From JAEUIX01 sp964611125 (lineage in GTDB: Bacteria; Planctomycetota; Phycisphaerae; Phycisphaerales; UBA1924), in contig CAZSZO010000019.1 in NCBI GenBank assembly GCA_964611125.1, forward strand, positions 1-64,000: DNA of 64,000 bases. The letters are read 5' to 3'. This document shows positions 1 to 10,897 of the stretch, in pieces. The position numbers and the translations under genes were made by a program. Positions within the stretch are counted from its first letter, which is position 1; every line of letters starts with the position of its first letter. A model generated the notes under the pieces. It had not been told where the DNA came from and ran no database searches. It saw nothing but the letters and a program-made list of their open reading frames with translations.

Positions 1-331
1 CCAGGTACTGGTGCAGGAAGTTGGCCGCGGCGCCCACCAGCGTGAGCACCCCCAGGCCCATGACCACCGCAAAGACCGCGTTGCTCTGACCGGTGGGGAG
101 CGACGCGATGGTCTCCGGAGAGGGTTTCAGCCAGGCCGGAGCGCTCTCGGCCCATTTGGCCGCCAGGGTGGGCAGGTCGGAGCCTTTGCCCAGAATGGCA
201 TCGAGAATGGGCGACACGCCCAGCAGCCCGGCGCCGAGCCCGCCGGCGGAGATCGCGGCGAACAGCAGCGTCCCGAGCAGGATCCCCTTTCGCTCCAGCA
301 GCAATCTGGCCATGCGCCAAAAGTCGGCCAT
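1..331 (-). CDS. N-terminus of a probable ABC exporter membrane subunit (partial)
   Basis: An open frame starts at an ATG at 331 and runs off the left edge, leaving 110 visible codons. The protein begins MADFWRMARLLLERKG and has a hydrophobic helix at about residues 17-40. A polar segment of about 45 residues follows, then a second helix at about 87-103, then the sequence NFLHQYL. Two helices separated by a long outside loop resemble the start of the transmembrane half of MsbA-type ABC exporters, where an ATPase domain would follow beyond the window. It is divergent from tmk. No ATP-binding motif is visible, so the family call is tentative. Confidence 0.5.
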   Translation of the reverse strand, partial: MADFWRMARLLLERKGILLGTLLFAAISAGGLGAGLLGVSPILDAILGKGSDLPTLAAKWAESAPAWLKPSPETIASLPTGQSNAVFAVVMGLGVLTLVGAAANFLHQYL

Positions 332-409
332 AAGGGGGTATTGTGGCCGCGCGGGGGGGAGAGGCAACTGGCGGCGCGCCGGCGGCCCGCCCTGCTACGC
401 TGCCCGCGC

Positions 410-1072
410 ATGCCGCCACCCGCTCCGGCCAACCCGACGCACGCCTTCCTGCAGCGCTGGCGCGGGAAGTTCCTGGTGCTTGAAGGCGCCGATGGCTCGG
501 GGAAGTCCACGCAGTATCGCCGCCTGGTCGAGGCGTTCGCGGAGGCGGGCGTGCAGGTCTGCCAGGTCCGCGAGCCGGGCGGCACGCTGCCGGGTGAGCG
601 GATCCGCGAGGTGCTGCTCGACAAGGCCCACACGGGGATGACCGTCCGCTGCGAGATGCTGCTGTACATGGCGTCGCGGGCGGAGCTGATCGAGCAGAAG
701 ATCATGCCCGCGCTGAAACGCGGCGAGCTGGTGCTGGCCGACCGCTTTGTGGCGTCGACGCTGGCGTATCAGGGCGCCGCGGGGGGCGTACCGGGGGCCG
801 ACATCGCGGCGGTGGCGCGGGTGGCGACGCGCGGCTTGCAGCCGGACCTGATCCTGCTCTTCGATGTCGATCAGGCCGTCGCGGCGAAGCGGCTACCCGC
901 CCAACTCGACCGCATGGAGGCCAAGGGGGCCGACTTCCACCGCAAGGTGCGCCAGGGGTACCTTGACCAGGCCAAGGCCGACCCCCGCCGGTACGCAGTG
1001 GTCGACGCCGGGCAGAATGAGGAAAGCGTGTGGCGGCAGGTGCTGGAGGTGATGAGGGACCAGGCCCCGTGA
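410..1072 (+). CDS. tmk: Thymidylate kinase
   Basis: This enzyme phosphorylates dTMP to dTDP in the cytoplasm for DNA synthesis. The 220-residue protein has the P-loop FLVLEGADGSGKSTQ near residue 20. The REPGGT motif follows, then the DR motif in DRFVASTLAYQG and the C-terminal DRMEAKGADFH...GYLDQA region typical of bacterial Tmk. Length matches the family. The frame is open much further upstream, but that part has no conserved sequence. I chose the ATG at 410 because the family homology starts shortly after it and because a TACGCT hexamer lies at 396-401, suiting a leaderless transcript. No Shine-Dalgarno sequence is visible. Confidence 0.95.
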   Translation: MPPPAPANPTHAFLQRWRGKFLVLEGADGSGKSTQYRRLVEAFAEAGVQVCQVREPGGTLPGERIREVLLDKAHTGMTVRCEMLLYMASRAELIEQKIMPALKRGELVLADRFVASTLAYQGAAGGVPGADIAAVARVATRGLQPDLILLFDVDQAVAAKRLPAQLDRMEAKGADFHRKVRQGYLDQAKADPRRYAVVDAGQNEESVWRQVLEVMRDQAP

Positions 1073-1225
1073 TTGCCGCCGCGGCACGCAGGCCGACCGA
1101 CCGTGAGTGCGGGGAGGGGAGCAGCACCTAGGCATCAGGCTTCATCGGCGCCGCCCGCACGGGCGAGGGGTTGAACACCCCCCCTTCCCCCCCCGGTACG
1201 GCGGCGCCTTCGTACACTCACCGCA

Positions 1226-2230
1226 ATGGCATTCCCCTCTCCTCTGCGCGGCAAGAAGATCATCCTCACCGGCGGCGCCGGGTTCGTCGGGCGCGTTGTC
1301 AAGGCCCGGCTGCTGGCCCGCGGGGCCGAGGAGGCGGACATTTTCATCCCCCGCCGGCGCGACTTTGACCTCACCCGCGAGGCCGACGCGGCACGCCTCT
1401 ATCAGACGGCCTTCGGCGCCCCGGGCAAGGTCGATGTGGTCATCCACCTCGCGGCGGAGGTCGGCGGCATCGGCGCCAATCGCGACAACCCCGGCCGCTA
1501 CTTCTTCGCCAACATGGCCATGGCGCTGCACCTCATCGAACAGGCCCGGATCGACGGCCTCGCCCAGCGCAGCGAGGGCGGAGGCAAGTTCGTCCAGATC
1601 GGCACCATCTGCGCGTACCCGAAGTTCACGCCCGTGCCCTTCCAGGAAGACGAGCTCTGGAACGGCTACCCCGAGGAGACCAACGCCCCCTACGGCGTCG
1701 CCAAGAAGGCCGCGTGGCAGATGCTCGACGCGTACCGGGCCCAATACGGCCTGCGCAGCGCATACGTGCTGCCGGTGAACCTCTACGGCCCGCACGACAA
1801 CTTCGACCTGCACACCTCACACGTGATCCCCGCGCTCATCCGCAAGTGCGTCGAGGCCCAGGCCCGCAAGGCGGACAAGATCGTCTGCTGGGGCACCGGC
1901 GCGGCGAGCCGCGAGTTTCTCTATGTCGATGACGTCGCGGAGGGGATCATCCGGGCCGCCGAGGTGATGGACGACCCCACGCCCATCAACCTGGGGGCGA
2001 GCTTCGAGATCAAGATCAAGGATCTGGTGGAGCAGGTCGCCCGCCTGACGGGCTTCGAGGGCTACATCGAGTGGGACACCTCCAAGCCCGACGGCCAGCC
2101 GCGCCGCTGCCTCGATTGCTCCCGCGCCAAGAAGCTGCTGGGCTGGCAGGCGCGGATGAGCTTTGAAGAGGGGCTGAAGCGGACGATCGATTGGTACCGG
2201 CGGGAAGGCATGAGCAAGAATCCCGCATGA
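1226..2230 (+). CDS. fcl: GDP-L-fucose synthase
   Basis: A short-chain dehydrogenase-type epimerase/reductase that converts GDP-4-keto-6-deoxy-mannose to GDP-L-fucose with NADPH. The 334-residue protein has the Rossmann motif TGGAGFVG near residue 15 and the catalytic YGVAK (Tyr-X3-Lys). It keeps the family-specific residues: a Cys in GTICAYPK, the equivalent of Cys109 in the E. coli enzyme, and a His in TSHVIPAL, the equivalent of His179. It shares the window with its pathway partner gmd. The start at 1226 has TACACT at 1213-1218, seven bases upstream, and no Shine-Dalgarno. A divergent paralogue lies at 33004-33987. Confidence 0.93.
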   Translation: MAFPSPLRGKKIILTGGAGFVGRVVKARLLARGAEEADIFIPRRRDFDLTREADAARLYQTAFGAPGKVDVVIHLAAEVGGIGANRDNPGRYFFANMAMALHLIEQARIDGLAQRSEGGGKFVQIGTICAYPKFTPVPFQEDELWNGYPEETNAPYGVAKKAAWQMLDAYRAQYGLRSAYVLPVNLYGPHDNFDLHTSHVIPALIRKCVEAQARKADKIVCWGTGAASREFLYVDDVAEGIIRAAEVMDDPTPINLGASFEIKIKDLVEQVARLTGFEGYIEWDTSKPDGQPRRCLDCSRAKKLLGWQARMSFEEGLKRTIDWYRREGMSKNPA

Positions 2231-2410
2231 CGGGGCCGCGGCGGCGCCCGGCGGGCGGTGCGCCCAATCTCCACCGCCTCTACGCTTTTCCGGCGAATCG
2301 ATCACCTCGACAAAGACGAAGACCCGCCTGTGCGACATCGGCGCCGGGAGCGCGTGGCGCGGCCGAAGAGAGATGCACCCTAGACCGTTTGCCGACTCAG
2401 GAGCCTCTGC

Positions 2411-5400
2411 ATGACTCAGCCTGTCTCTGCCGCGCCCAAGCGTCGCCGCTGGCTCAAGATCCTCGGCATCGCCCTGGTCTTCGTGGTGCTGGGGCTGGGC
2501 GTGCTGGTCGCCTTCGCACCGGCGATCGCCTCGGGGTTTGTCCCCGGGATCGCCAAGTCCGCAGCCAAGGGGGCCATCGCCGGGGAGCTGTCGATCGACT
2601 CCGCTTCGCTGTCGTGGGGCGGGCCCCAGCGGCTGACGGGCGTGCAACTGAAGGACCCCATGGGCGCCGTGGTCGCCCAGGTGAACGCTGAGGCGGCAGT
2701 CGGCTTGTGGTCACTCATTCGCGGGAGCAAGGACCTGGGCGATGTGAAGCTCAGCGGCAAGGTCGACCTCGTGAAGGCTGCCGATGGGTCGACCAATCTG
2801 CAGCAGGCCACGGCCGGGCCCCCGGGCGCGGCGGCGCCGGCCAAACCAACCTCAAGCGCCCCGGTGACGTTGCCGGGCGGCCTCGGAGCCCACCTGGTGC
2901 TCGATGGCGTCGACATCCGGTACAAGGAGGTCGACGGCTCGGGCAAGCCGGTGAGCGAGTCCTCCATCACCGGGCTGCGCGGCGACGCCTCGGTTTCAAC
3001 CATCGGCGTGGCGCTCGCCAAGGCTGATTTCAGCGCCGCCGTCGGCGACGGCAAGACCAGCGGCTCGCTGAAGGTGTCGATCAAGCTCGAGAACTTCGCC
3101 GACGCCCAGGGCCGGCTGACGCTGGCCTCAACCAAGGGCGACGCCACCATCGACGCGGGGAACATCCCCATCGCCCTGGTCGACGCCCTGGCGAACCTCA
3201 ACGGCCTGCTCCTCGAAGCGATCGGCCCCGACGCCTCGGCAAACATCGTCGGCAAGGGCGATGCCTCGTCGGGCGTGGCCACGATCGGCGTGGTCAGCCA
3301 GAACCTCACCGCCGACCTCAGCCTGAAGCTCGAGAACGGCAAGCTGGTCTCCGAAAAGCCCGGCAGCGTGTCGCTCCGCTCGTCGCGCTTCCTGGCCAAG
3401 CTCCCCGCGCTCAAGGCGGCGCTCGACGGCGCCGGCGTGAGCGTCGAGACCTGGCCGGCCGTCGACGCCAAGGTGACCGCCCTCACGCTCCCGATCCCGC
3501 AGGCGGGGGCCGGTGGGGGCGGGGGGGGCGTGGGGGGTGGGCAGCCAGACCTCCGCGGCCTGGCACTGGATGTTGAGGTGAAGACCACCGCCGTTGCCGG
3601 GCGGCTGACCCAGCCGGCCAAGCCGGCCGTCGCCGCGACCGCGACCACGCCGGCCCAGGCGGCGAGCCCCGCGCGCACGCAGGCCTTCGCGCTGGCGCCC
3701 GCGGCCCTCACGATCAAGGCCCCCGACCTGGCCCAGGGGGTGGCTCTGGCGGGCTCGGCATTCGCCACGCTTGACCAGCAATCCGCCGGGGCGCTGACGA
3801 TCGACATCAAGGCCAGTGGCCTGCTCGATAAGGACGGACGGCTCGCCCTGCGCGGCGGCCTCCCCGGACGGCTCTCAGGCTCGCTGGGCGCCAAGGGTGT
3901 CTCCACGACGCTGGCCCAGCCCTTCCTGACCAATCAGCCCATCGACCTGCTGAGCGATGTCGGGCCCACGCTCGATGTGCTGGCGAAGTTCGACACCCCC
4001 CCCGCCGATGTCGCCGGCGGGCCGGTGACCCTGGACGTGGACGCATCGGTGGACAGCCGGAACATCAAAGTGCGCGCGCCGCTGCACCTGGTGGGCCCTG
4101 CAACGGGCGCGGCGGCTGGCGGCGCCACGGCTGGCGGTGAGTTGAGCGGGCGCGGCGACACCACCATCGAGATCGTCTCGGCCGGCGGCCTGATCAGGCG
4201 GGTGCTGGCCAAGGGCGAAGACGGCGGCGCCCCCGCCCCCATCCGCGTCGCCGGCGAGGGCGGCGTGAAGCTGACGGTGAGCGAGCTGCGCGTGCCGTTG
4301 CCCGGCCTCCCGAAGGCGGGCACACCCGCGCCGGCCTTCGATTTCCTGGGCGTCACAGCCACGGCGCGGGCCCAGCTGTCGCGCCTCGAAGTGTCGGTGC
4401 GCGATGCGCAGGGCGGGCCGGTGGCGATCTCCGATGCGATCCTGACGGCCCGCCAGCGCCCCGGCAAGCCCGCCGAGGTCTCGGTCCAGGGGACCATGAG
4501 CCACGAGGGCAAGCCCTTCGCCTTTGAGTCGACACTCAGCGTGACGGGGCTGGACAAGGCCCTGGCCTCGAAGGAGCCCGGGGCGTTCATTCCGGGGGTG
4601 GGCCCGTTGCGGGCCGCCGGGACCATTCGGCTCAACAACGCGCCCCTGTCGCTCTCGCGCCTGGCCCCGAGCAAGCCCTCGGCGCCGATCGGCCCGGGCA
4701 AAGCGCCGGAGGCCAGCGTGCTCTCGGAGCTGTTCGCCGGCGTGCTGGGCGACGCCGCGACGCTGGCGGTGAATCTGGAGCCGGGGAAAGACGGGCAGGA
4801 CTTCTCAGCCCAGGTCAGCGGCGGCGCGCTGTCGGTGGAGACCAGCGGCGGTCTGAGCGCTGCCGCCGCGCGGGTGCAGGCGTTCTCAGCGGTCGCCAGC
4901 GTGCGGCCCGAGACCGTGCGCGCTCTGATGAAGGCCGCGGGGCAGGACAAGGGCGACCTGGGCGCCGTGGCGATGCGCGGCCCGGCCCGCGTGCAGTTGA
5001 CCCTGGAGCCGCTCGAGATCCCGCTGAGCATGAAGTCCGGCGCGCCGCAGGCCGACTGGGCGCGGGCCGGTCTCGCCAGGGCGACGGTGACGGTGAACGA
5101 GCCGCTGGTGGTCTCGGGCATCCCCCTGCAGAAGGCCTCGGCGGGCGTGCCGGCCAAGACGCTCACCGGCGGAGTGCGTGACCTCAAGGCGACAGCCACG
5201 GTCCCACTGGCGATGTTGGGCGGCGGCGGCCCCGTGGGCGGGCCCTCGGCTGGCCCTGCAGGGGGCGATCCCCTGCTCGCCCAGATCCGGGCCAAGCTGC
5301 TGCTGGACGAAGGCCGCCAGGTCGGCGACCTGCTCGTGAACGCCACCATCCCGCGCGACTTCGCCTCCGTCGACGCCTCGGCGTCGATCACCGGGCTCAG

Positions 5401-7150
5401 CACCAGCGCTGTTGACGGGGTGATCAGCCAGCCCGGGCTCGTCTCTGGCGCCCTGGGCGACACCGCGGATATCTCCGTCACCATGCGGCAAGACCTCAAG
5501 ACCGCCCCGGCGGGCGGGGAAGCCCAGGCGCCCATCCGCGCCAAGGTTCAAGTCAGCAAGTCGCCCCGCCTGACGACCGATCCGCTCGATGTGCTCATGG
5601 ACCGCGAGCGGATCGCCCTGCTCGCCCCGGCCAAGATCACCTGGACCATCGACCCCGCCTGGGCTGATCGATTCCTGCTGGCGCCCAAGGAGGCCGGGCA
5701 GGCCCAGGCGTTCCGGTTCGTCGGCCCCACGACCTTCGCAGTGGATATCCGCAAGCTCTCCATCGGCCAATCCGACGTCCGCGGCGGGCTGGTGGCCAGC
5801 GGGCCGCTCAAGCCCGGCGTGTTCGCTCTCGATCTGAGCGCTTCGGCCCCGAGGGTGCAGATCCAGCAGATGGTTCCGCCCGGCCAGCAGGGCCCGGGCG
5901 GCGCGCCGGCGCCGGTGACGCTGGAAGCCCTGACGGCCGAGGTGAAATCCGGTCAGGCCGGGGAGCTGACGATTGACATCAAGGCCGGTTCGGTCGCTGG
6001 CGGCGGGGTGGCCTCCAGCGCGCCTGTCACGCTCAAGGGCGCGCTGCGCGACATCGCCGCGGCCAATGGCGAATTCAACAGCGAGGGCTTCGCGGCGGAC
6101 ATCAACCTGCAGGCCGAGTCGGCCCCCACGGCGCTCATCGACGCCGCGGCGGGGATGAACGGCCGCCTGACGGAGCTGCTGGGGCCGCAGCTCAAAGCCG
6201 CGGTGACGACGACCAACTTCACGCGCCGCCCCGGGGGCCGGGGCGAGATCGATATCAACGTCCGGTCGTTCCGGCCGACGGCGCCGGAGCCGGCGGCGCT
6301 CTTCGCCCTGGCGGCCCCGGTGGCCGACGGGGTGATCTCAACCGGGCAGGCCAAGCCGATGCGGCTGGAGCTGGCGGAGTTCAGCATCGGCGAGCAATCG
6401 CCCCTGGTGCAGTCGCTGGGGATCATCGCGGCGATGAGCAAGCAGCGGCTGGATGCGCAGGGCAAGCCCGACCCGGTCCGCATCTCGAGCGCCAACCTGC
6501 GGCTGCCGCTGGGGACGCGCCGGGGTGAATTGCGGCAGTTGAACGGCGATATCGAGGTCAACATGGGGGTGATCAACTACCAGCTGCGCACGGGCTTCGC
6601 GTCGCTGATCAAGACCTCGCAGCTCCGCGAGTTCACCCGCTCGGCACAGCAGCCCGCGATGAAGCCGTTCCGCGTCACCATCCGGCAGGGCGTAGCGGAG
6701 TACCAGGACGTCGAGATCCCTCTCAGGATCGGCCTGGGGCTGGGTGAGGAGGTCGTCGAGATCCCGCTGTCGGGCAAGGTCGATCTGGTGGACCAGCAGA
6801 TCGACGTGGAAGCGAGCCTGCCGTTCGCGCTCGTGTCGGGGACGGTGCTGTCGGTGCTGCCGGTGGGCTTCTCGGGGCTGCAGAACGATGTGCTCGACAT
6901 CCTCACGGGCAAGAGCGCCCGCAACGCCGACGACCCGAAAGTGCAGGAGCGCGCCAACAAGCTCAAGACCCTGCGCGTGCCGGTGCGGGTGCACGGCCCG
7001 ATGAGCAAGCCTGAGTTCGACGTGGATATCGAGCTGTTCGGCCAGAGGGCCGGCGGCATGACCGACCCGCTGGGCAACCCGCTGGACGCGATCAAGGATA
7101 TCGGCGAGGGGCTGCGAGACCTCTTCAAGAAGCCCAAACCCAAACCCTGA
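2411..7150 (+). CDS. Giant AsmA-like exported protein
   Basis: A 1579-residue protein with one N-terminal membrane helix (about residues 15-38, after a KRRRWLK basic patch) and then an envelope domain. The start of the mature part (IAGELSIDSASLSWGGPQRLTGVQL) and the end (LRVPVRVHGPMSKPEFDVD) are typical of AsmA/TamB-like proteins, which form long beta structures linked to outer-membrane assembly or lipid transport. The middle is built of repeated amphipathic beta-strand segments rich in Ala, Gly and Pro. A glycine tract lies at about residues 363-379. AGGAG seven bases before the ATG gives a good ribosome site. A GC-rich hairpin at 7152-7167 follows the stop. Confidence 0.75.
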   Translation: MTQPVSAAPKRRRWLKILGIALVFVVLGLGVLVAFAPAIASGFVPGIAKSAAKGAIAGELSIDSASLSWGGPQRLTGVQLKDPMGAVVAQVNAEAAVGLWSLIRGSKDLGDVKLSGKVDLVKAADGSTNLQQATAGPPGAAAPAKPTSSAPVTLPGGLGAHLVLDGVDIRYKEVDGSGKPVSESSITGLRGDASVSTIGVALAKADFSAAVGDGKTSGSLKVSIKLENFADAQGRLTLASTKGDATIDAGNIPIALVDALANLNGLLLEAIGPDASANIVGKGDASSGVATIGVVSQNLTADLSLKLENGKLVSEKPGSVSLRSSRFLAKLPALKAALDGAGVSVETWPAVDAKVTALTLPIPQAGAGGGGGGVGGGQPDLRGLALDVEVKTTAVAGRLTQPAKPAVAATATTPAQAASPARTQAFALAPAALTIKAPDLAQGVALAGSAFATLDQQSAGALTIDIKASGLLDKDGRLALRGGLPGRLSGSLGAKGVSTTLAQPFLTNQPIDLLSDVGPTLDVLAKFDTPPADVAGGPVTLDVDASVDSRNIKVRAPLHLVGPATGAAAGGATAGGELSGRGDTTIEIVSAGGLIRRVLAKGEDGGAPAPIRVAGEGGVKLTVSELRVPLPGLPKAGTPAPAFDFLGVTATARAQLSRLEVSVRDAQGGPVAISDAILTARQRPGKPAEVSVQGTMSHEGKPFAFESTLSVTGLDKALASKEPGAFIPGVGPLRAAGTIRLNNAPLSLSRLAPSKPSAPIGPGKAPEASVLSELFAGVLGDAATLAVNLEPGKDGQDFSAQVSGGALSVETSGGLSAAAARVQAFSAVASVRPETVRALMKAAGQDKGDLGAVAMRGPARVQLTLEPLEIPLSMKSGAPQADWARAGLARATVTVNEPLVVSGIPLQKASAGVPAKTLTGGVRDLKATATVPLAMLGGGGPVGGPSAGPAGGDPLLAQIRAKLLLDEGRQVGDLLVNATIPRDFASVDASASITGLSTSAVDGVISQPGLVSGALGDTADISVTMRQDLKTAPAGGEAQAPIRAKVQVSKSPRLTTDPLDVLMDRERIALLAPAKITWTIDPAWADRFLLAPKEAGQAQAFRFVGPTTFAVDIRKLSIGQSDVRGGLVASGPLKPGVFALDLSASAPRVQIQQMVPPGQQGPGGAPAPVTLEALTAEVKSGQAGELTIDIKAGSVAGGGVASSAPVTLKGALRDIAAANGEFNSEGFAADINLQAESAPTALIDAAAGMNGRLTELLGPQLKAAVTTTNFTRRPGGRGEIDINVRSFRPTAPEPAALFALAAPVADGVISTGQAKPMRLELAEFSIGEQSPLVQSLGIIAAMSKQRLDAQGKPDPVRISSANLRLPLGTRRGELRQLNGDIEVNMGVINYQLRTGFASLIKTSQLREFTRSAQQPAMKPFRVTIRQGVAEYQDVEIPLRIGLGLGEEVVEIPLSGKVDLVDQQIDVEASLPFALVSGTVLSVLPVGFSGLQNDVLDILTGKSARNADDPKVQERANKLKTLRVPVRVHGPMSKPEFDVDIELFGQRAGGMTDPLGNPLDAIKDIGEGLRDLFKKPKPKP

Positions 7151-7194
7151 AGCCAGCGCCCGCTGGCCCCCGCCGGCCGCCGCTCTTTGGCCCG

Positions 7195-8433
7195 TCACGG
7201 CCGCAGGCGGTTGGGACGGAACCGCTGCTGCTGCTGGCGGCCCTCCAGCTGCTGCTGCAGCCGCGCCAGGGTGGCGTCGAGCTCGATGAGCTGGATCTGC
7301 AATATCCGGGCCCGCGCCTGGGCCTCGCTGCGCATGCTGGGCGTGGCGTCGGGACGCTGGGCGTTCTGCTGGGCGTCCATCAACTGGACCTTGATCGAAT
7401 CTCGGCTCTGCTGGAGCACCTGCTGGGTGTTGCGCAGCTGATCGACCGCGCCGGCGCCGTTCCCCGCGACGGGCGCATCCATCATGTTCTGGAGCATCGC
7501 CTGGGCCCACTCAGTATCGGCGATGCGCGGCACCCCGCCGGCGAGCACCCCCGACCAGTCGCCCCGCTGGGCCCGGGCCCGGGCGTTCTGCTCGAGTTCA
7601 AGCGTCGAGTTCTGAGTCGTGTCGATCTCCGGCAGCGCCACGGTGACGATCGGCACGCCGCCGTCGACCGGCGGCGGAGGGCGCGACGTCTGCCGCACGC
7701 GCCACGCATCGGCGTACTGGTCAGGCGTGATCTGGTCGATCGCGCCCTGCAGGCGCGGGAGCGCGCCGAACGAGCCCAGTTCGACATCGACCTCCATCAG
7801 CTTGCCCTCGCGGACGATCTCCATCTTCACCACGTCGCCGGGATCATGACAGATGATGTGCGGCCGCATCGAGTCGTTGCGCGTCGAGTCGACCTCCGCG
7901 CCCGCCACCTTGCGGATCTCGTCGTTCTGCTTCAGCTGGCCCTTGCGGTGCGCAGGAAAGCCCTGGTGCACCGTCGTCACCATGAAGCCCTGCGGCCCCA
8001 CTACGACACCCGGCTGCAGACGCAGTCCCACCGGCCCGTTGAAAGAAACGCCAATCGCCCCGCGCGGCGACTGCGTGAACCGCTCGCGGGCGGCCTGCCG
8101 CAGCCGCGCCCGTTGCTCAGGCGCCAGGCCCGGCGCATCCATGAGGGCCTCCAGCTCCTTCAACGTGATGTCCGGACTGGTGATCAGGCCTCGACTGGCC
8201 GCCTCACGCTCGCGGTAATCAGGCGAGGCGAGCTGCGCCACCAGATGACCCACACTCAGCGCCTTCGCGCCCGTCGCCGCCGCTTCCGGATCCGCTTGCC
8301 CAACCGGCGCCGCGCCTGCCTCTGGGGCGGCCCCCGCCTCCGGCGCTGCAACAGCCAGCGGCGACAAACCCGCAAGCGCCGCAGCCAGCACCAGCGAACG
8401 AACTGACCACGCCTGCGCCGAGCTTCCCTTCAC
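7195..8433 (-). CDS. Exported PDZ-domain protein
   Basis: A 412-residue secreted or periplasmic protein, convergent with the AsmA-like gene. From the GTG at 8433 it has a signal peptide (SVRSLVLAAALAGLSPLAVA), an Ala/Glu/Pro-rich linker, and a helical segment resembling armadillo or HEAT repeats. A PDZ-like fold follows at about residues 130-225 (GAIGVSFNG...GFMVTTVHQGFPAHRKGQLKQNDEIRKVAG). The C-terminal half has no known domain and ends in a Gln-rich coiled coil (LEGRQQQQRF). No protease domain is present, so it is probably a scaffold or binding protein. Alternative starts are a GTG at 8484 and an ATG at 8532; none has a clear ribosome site. Confidence 0.65.
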   Translation of the reverse strand: MKGSSAQAWSVRSLVLAAALAGLSPLAVAAPEAGAAPEAGAAPVGQADPEAAATGAKALSVGHLVAQLASPDYREREAASRGLITSPDITLKELEALMDAPGLAPEQRARLRQAARERFTQSPRGAIGVSFNGPVGLRLQPGVVVGPQGFMVTTVHQGFPAHRKGQLKQNDEIRKVAGAEVDSTRNDSMRPHIICHDPGDVVKMEIVREGKLMEVDVELGSFGALPRLQGAIDQITPDQYADAWRVRQTSRPPPPVDGGVPIVTVALPEIDTTQNSTLELEQNARARAQRGDWSGVLAGGVPRIADTEWAQAMLQNMMDAPVAGNGAGAVDQLRNTQQVLQQSRDSIKVQLMDAQQNAQRPDATPSMRSEAQARARILQIQLIELDATLARLQQQLEGRQQQQRFRPNRLRP

Positions 8434-8598
8434 GAAGACAGCCCGGGGAACAAAGGCCCTGGAAGTGGAGTTCAAGGAGTTCACGACAAAATCATACCGG
8501 CACGTAGGGCCCGGGCTCCAGCGAAATGTCACCGGAAGAACCCTGAGGGCCCAGGACCGCGAAGGCTTGCCATCCTAATATCCTACTAACCAGAACGC

Positions 8599-9543
8599 TC
8601 ATTCAATGTTCTGGACCTGCTCCTTGATCCGGTCGATCGCCCCCTTGATCTCCACCACCGCCCGCGACAGCGTGGTGTCCGAGGACTTGCTGGCCATCGT
8701 GTTGGCCTCGCGGAGCATCTCCTGAGCCAGAAAATCGAGCGTGCGGCCCACCGGCTTGTCGCCCCCCACGCCGCTCCCCCCACCGCCCGCACCCCCCCCG
8801 CCCACACCACCTGCCGACCCCGTCAGCAACTGGGTGTACTGGTCCATGTGGCCGGCCAGGCGGGTGACCTCCTCAGCGACATCCGACCGCTCGGCGTACA
8901 CCGCGATCTCGCGGATCACGTCCACCGCGTCCACCTTCACGTCAGCCTCCTTCAGCATCGTCTGGATCCGCGACCGCAGACGGTTCTCGTACTCCACCGT
9001 CACCTGCGGCGCCCGATCCCGAACGATCTTCAACCGGTCCAGGATCAGGTCGCGCTGGCCCAGCAGATCCTCCAGCAGCGCGGCGCCCTCGCGCTCACGC
9101 ATCGCCAGCAGGTTGCGGCAGGCCTTCTCCAGCAGGCCCAGGAACGCCGCGCGGGCCCGCTCGTGCCGATCCTCCTCATTGGCGGGGGGCTGGAGCACGC
9201 CCGGCAGGCTCAGCAGCGGGGCGATATCGATCTTCACCTCCCCCGCGGCGACCTGCGGCGTCTGCTTCAGCTGGCCGATGTACGCCTCCAGGGCCAGGTG
9301 ATTGATCCTGTACGCCGCGGAGGCGGAGGCCTCGGTGCACGACGCCGACACCGTCACCGATCCGCGGGTCAGACGGCGGCGGAGCTCGGCGTCGATCTCG
9401 GCCTCCAGCCCCTGAAACTCCTCGGGCAGGCGGATGGTGGCCTTGAAGTAGCGCCCGTTGAGCGACCGGATCTCCAGGAAATAGTGCGCCCCGTCGGACG
9501 TCTGGGTCGACGATTCGCCAAAGCCGGTCATGCTGCGGATCAC
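8599..9543 (-). CDS. yicC: YicC family endoribonuclease
   Basis: YicC proteins are endoribonucleases linked to small-RNA turnover and stationary-phase growth. The protein opens with the family signature IRSMTGFG and ends with the conserved block GRTLDFLAQEMLREANTMASKS, followed by VEIKGAIDRIKEQVQN. The start is a GTG at 9543 preceded by GGAGG at a spacing of five bases. At 314 residues it is longer than the usual 285-295. The excess is a glycine-rich insertion at about residues 241-262, just before the conserved C-terminal block, encoded by C-rich DNA at about 8760-8815 on the plus strand. It is divergent from gmd. Confidence 0.92.
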   Translation of the reverse strand: MIRSMTGFGESSTQTSDGAHYFLEIRSLNGRYFKATIRLPEEFQGLEAEIDAELRRRLTRGSVTVSASCTEASASAAYRINHLALEAYIGQLKQTPQVAAGEVKIDIAPLLSLPGVLQPPANEEDRHERARAAFLGLLEKACRNLLAMREREGAALLEDLLGQRDLILDRLKIVRDRAPQVTVEYENRLRSRIQTMLKEADVKVDAVDVIREIAVYAERSDVAEEVTRLAGHMDQYTQLLTGSAGGVGGGGAGGGGSGVGGDKPVGRTLDFLAQEMLREANTMASKSSDTTLSRAVVEIKGAIDRIKEQVQNIE

Positions 9544-9715
9544 GTGCGCCTCCGTTGATCTCCCTCGTGAAGTTCAGAGAGGGCGGCATGGTAGACGATG
9601 CACAACCGGGCGACCTGCCGCGAGGGAGCCCCCGGGGCCGCAAAGGACCCCGCGACTATTCTCAGGGCCGCCGCCCATCCCCCGCGCCGCCGCGGCAATA
9701 CGCCAGGACACCCGC

Positions 9716-10843
<1,128 letters not shown>

Positions 10844-10897
10844 CACCATGAGCGGCTTCCGGCGAACGCCGGATCGGCTCCGACTCGGGAGCCGGCC

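Noticed and set aside
2416..5544. Long open frames antisense to the AsmA-like gene
   Set aside because: High GC content leaves long stop-free antisense frames; their Ser/Ala/Pro/Arg-rich translations match no family, while the sense frame has domain features.
9530..9715. Longer N-terminus for GDP-mannose dehydratase from 9530
   Set aside because: It would overlap the yicC start codon and its ribosome site and adds non-conserved Arg/Pro-rich sequence.
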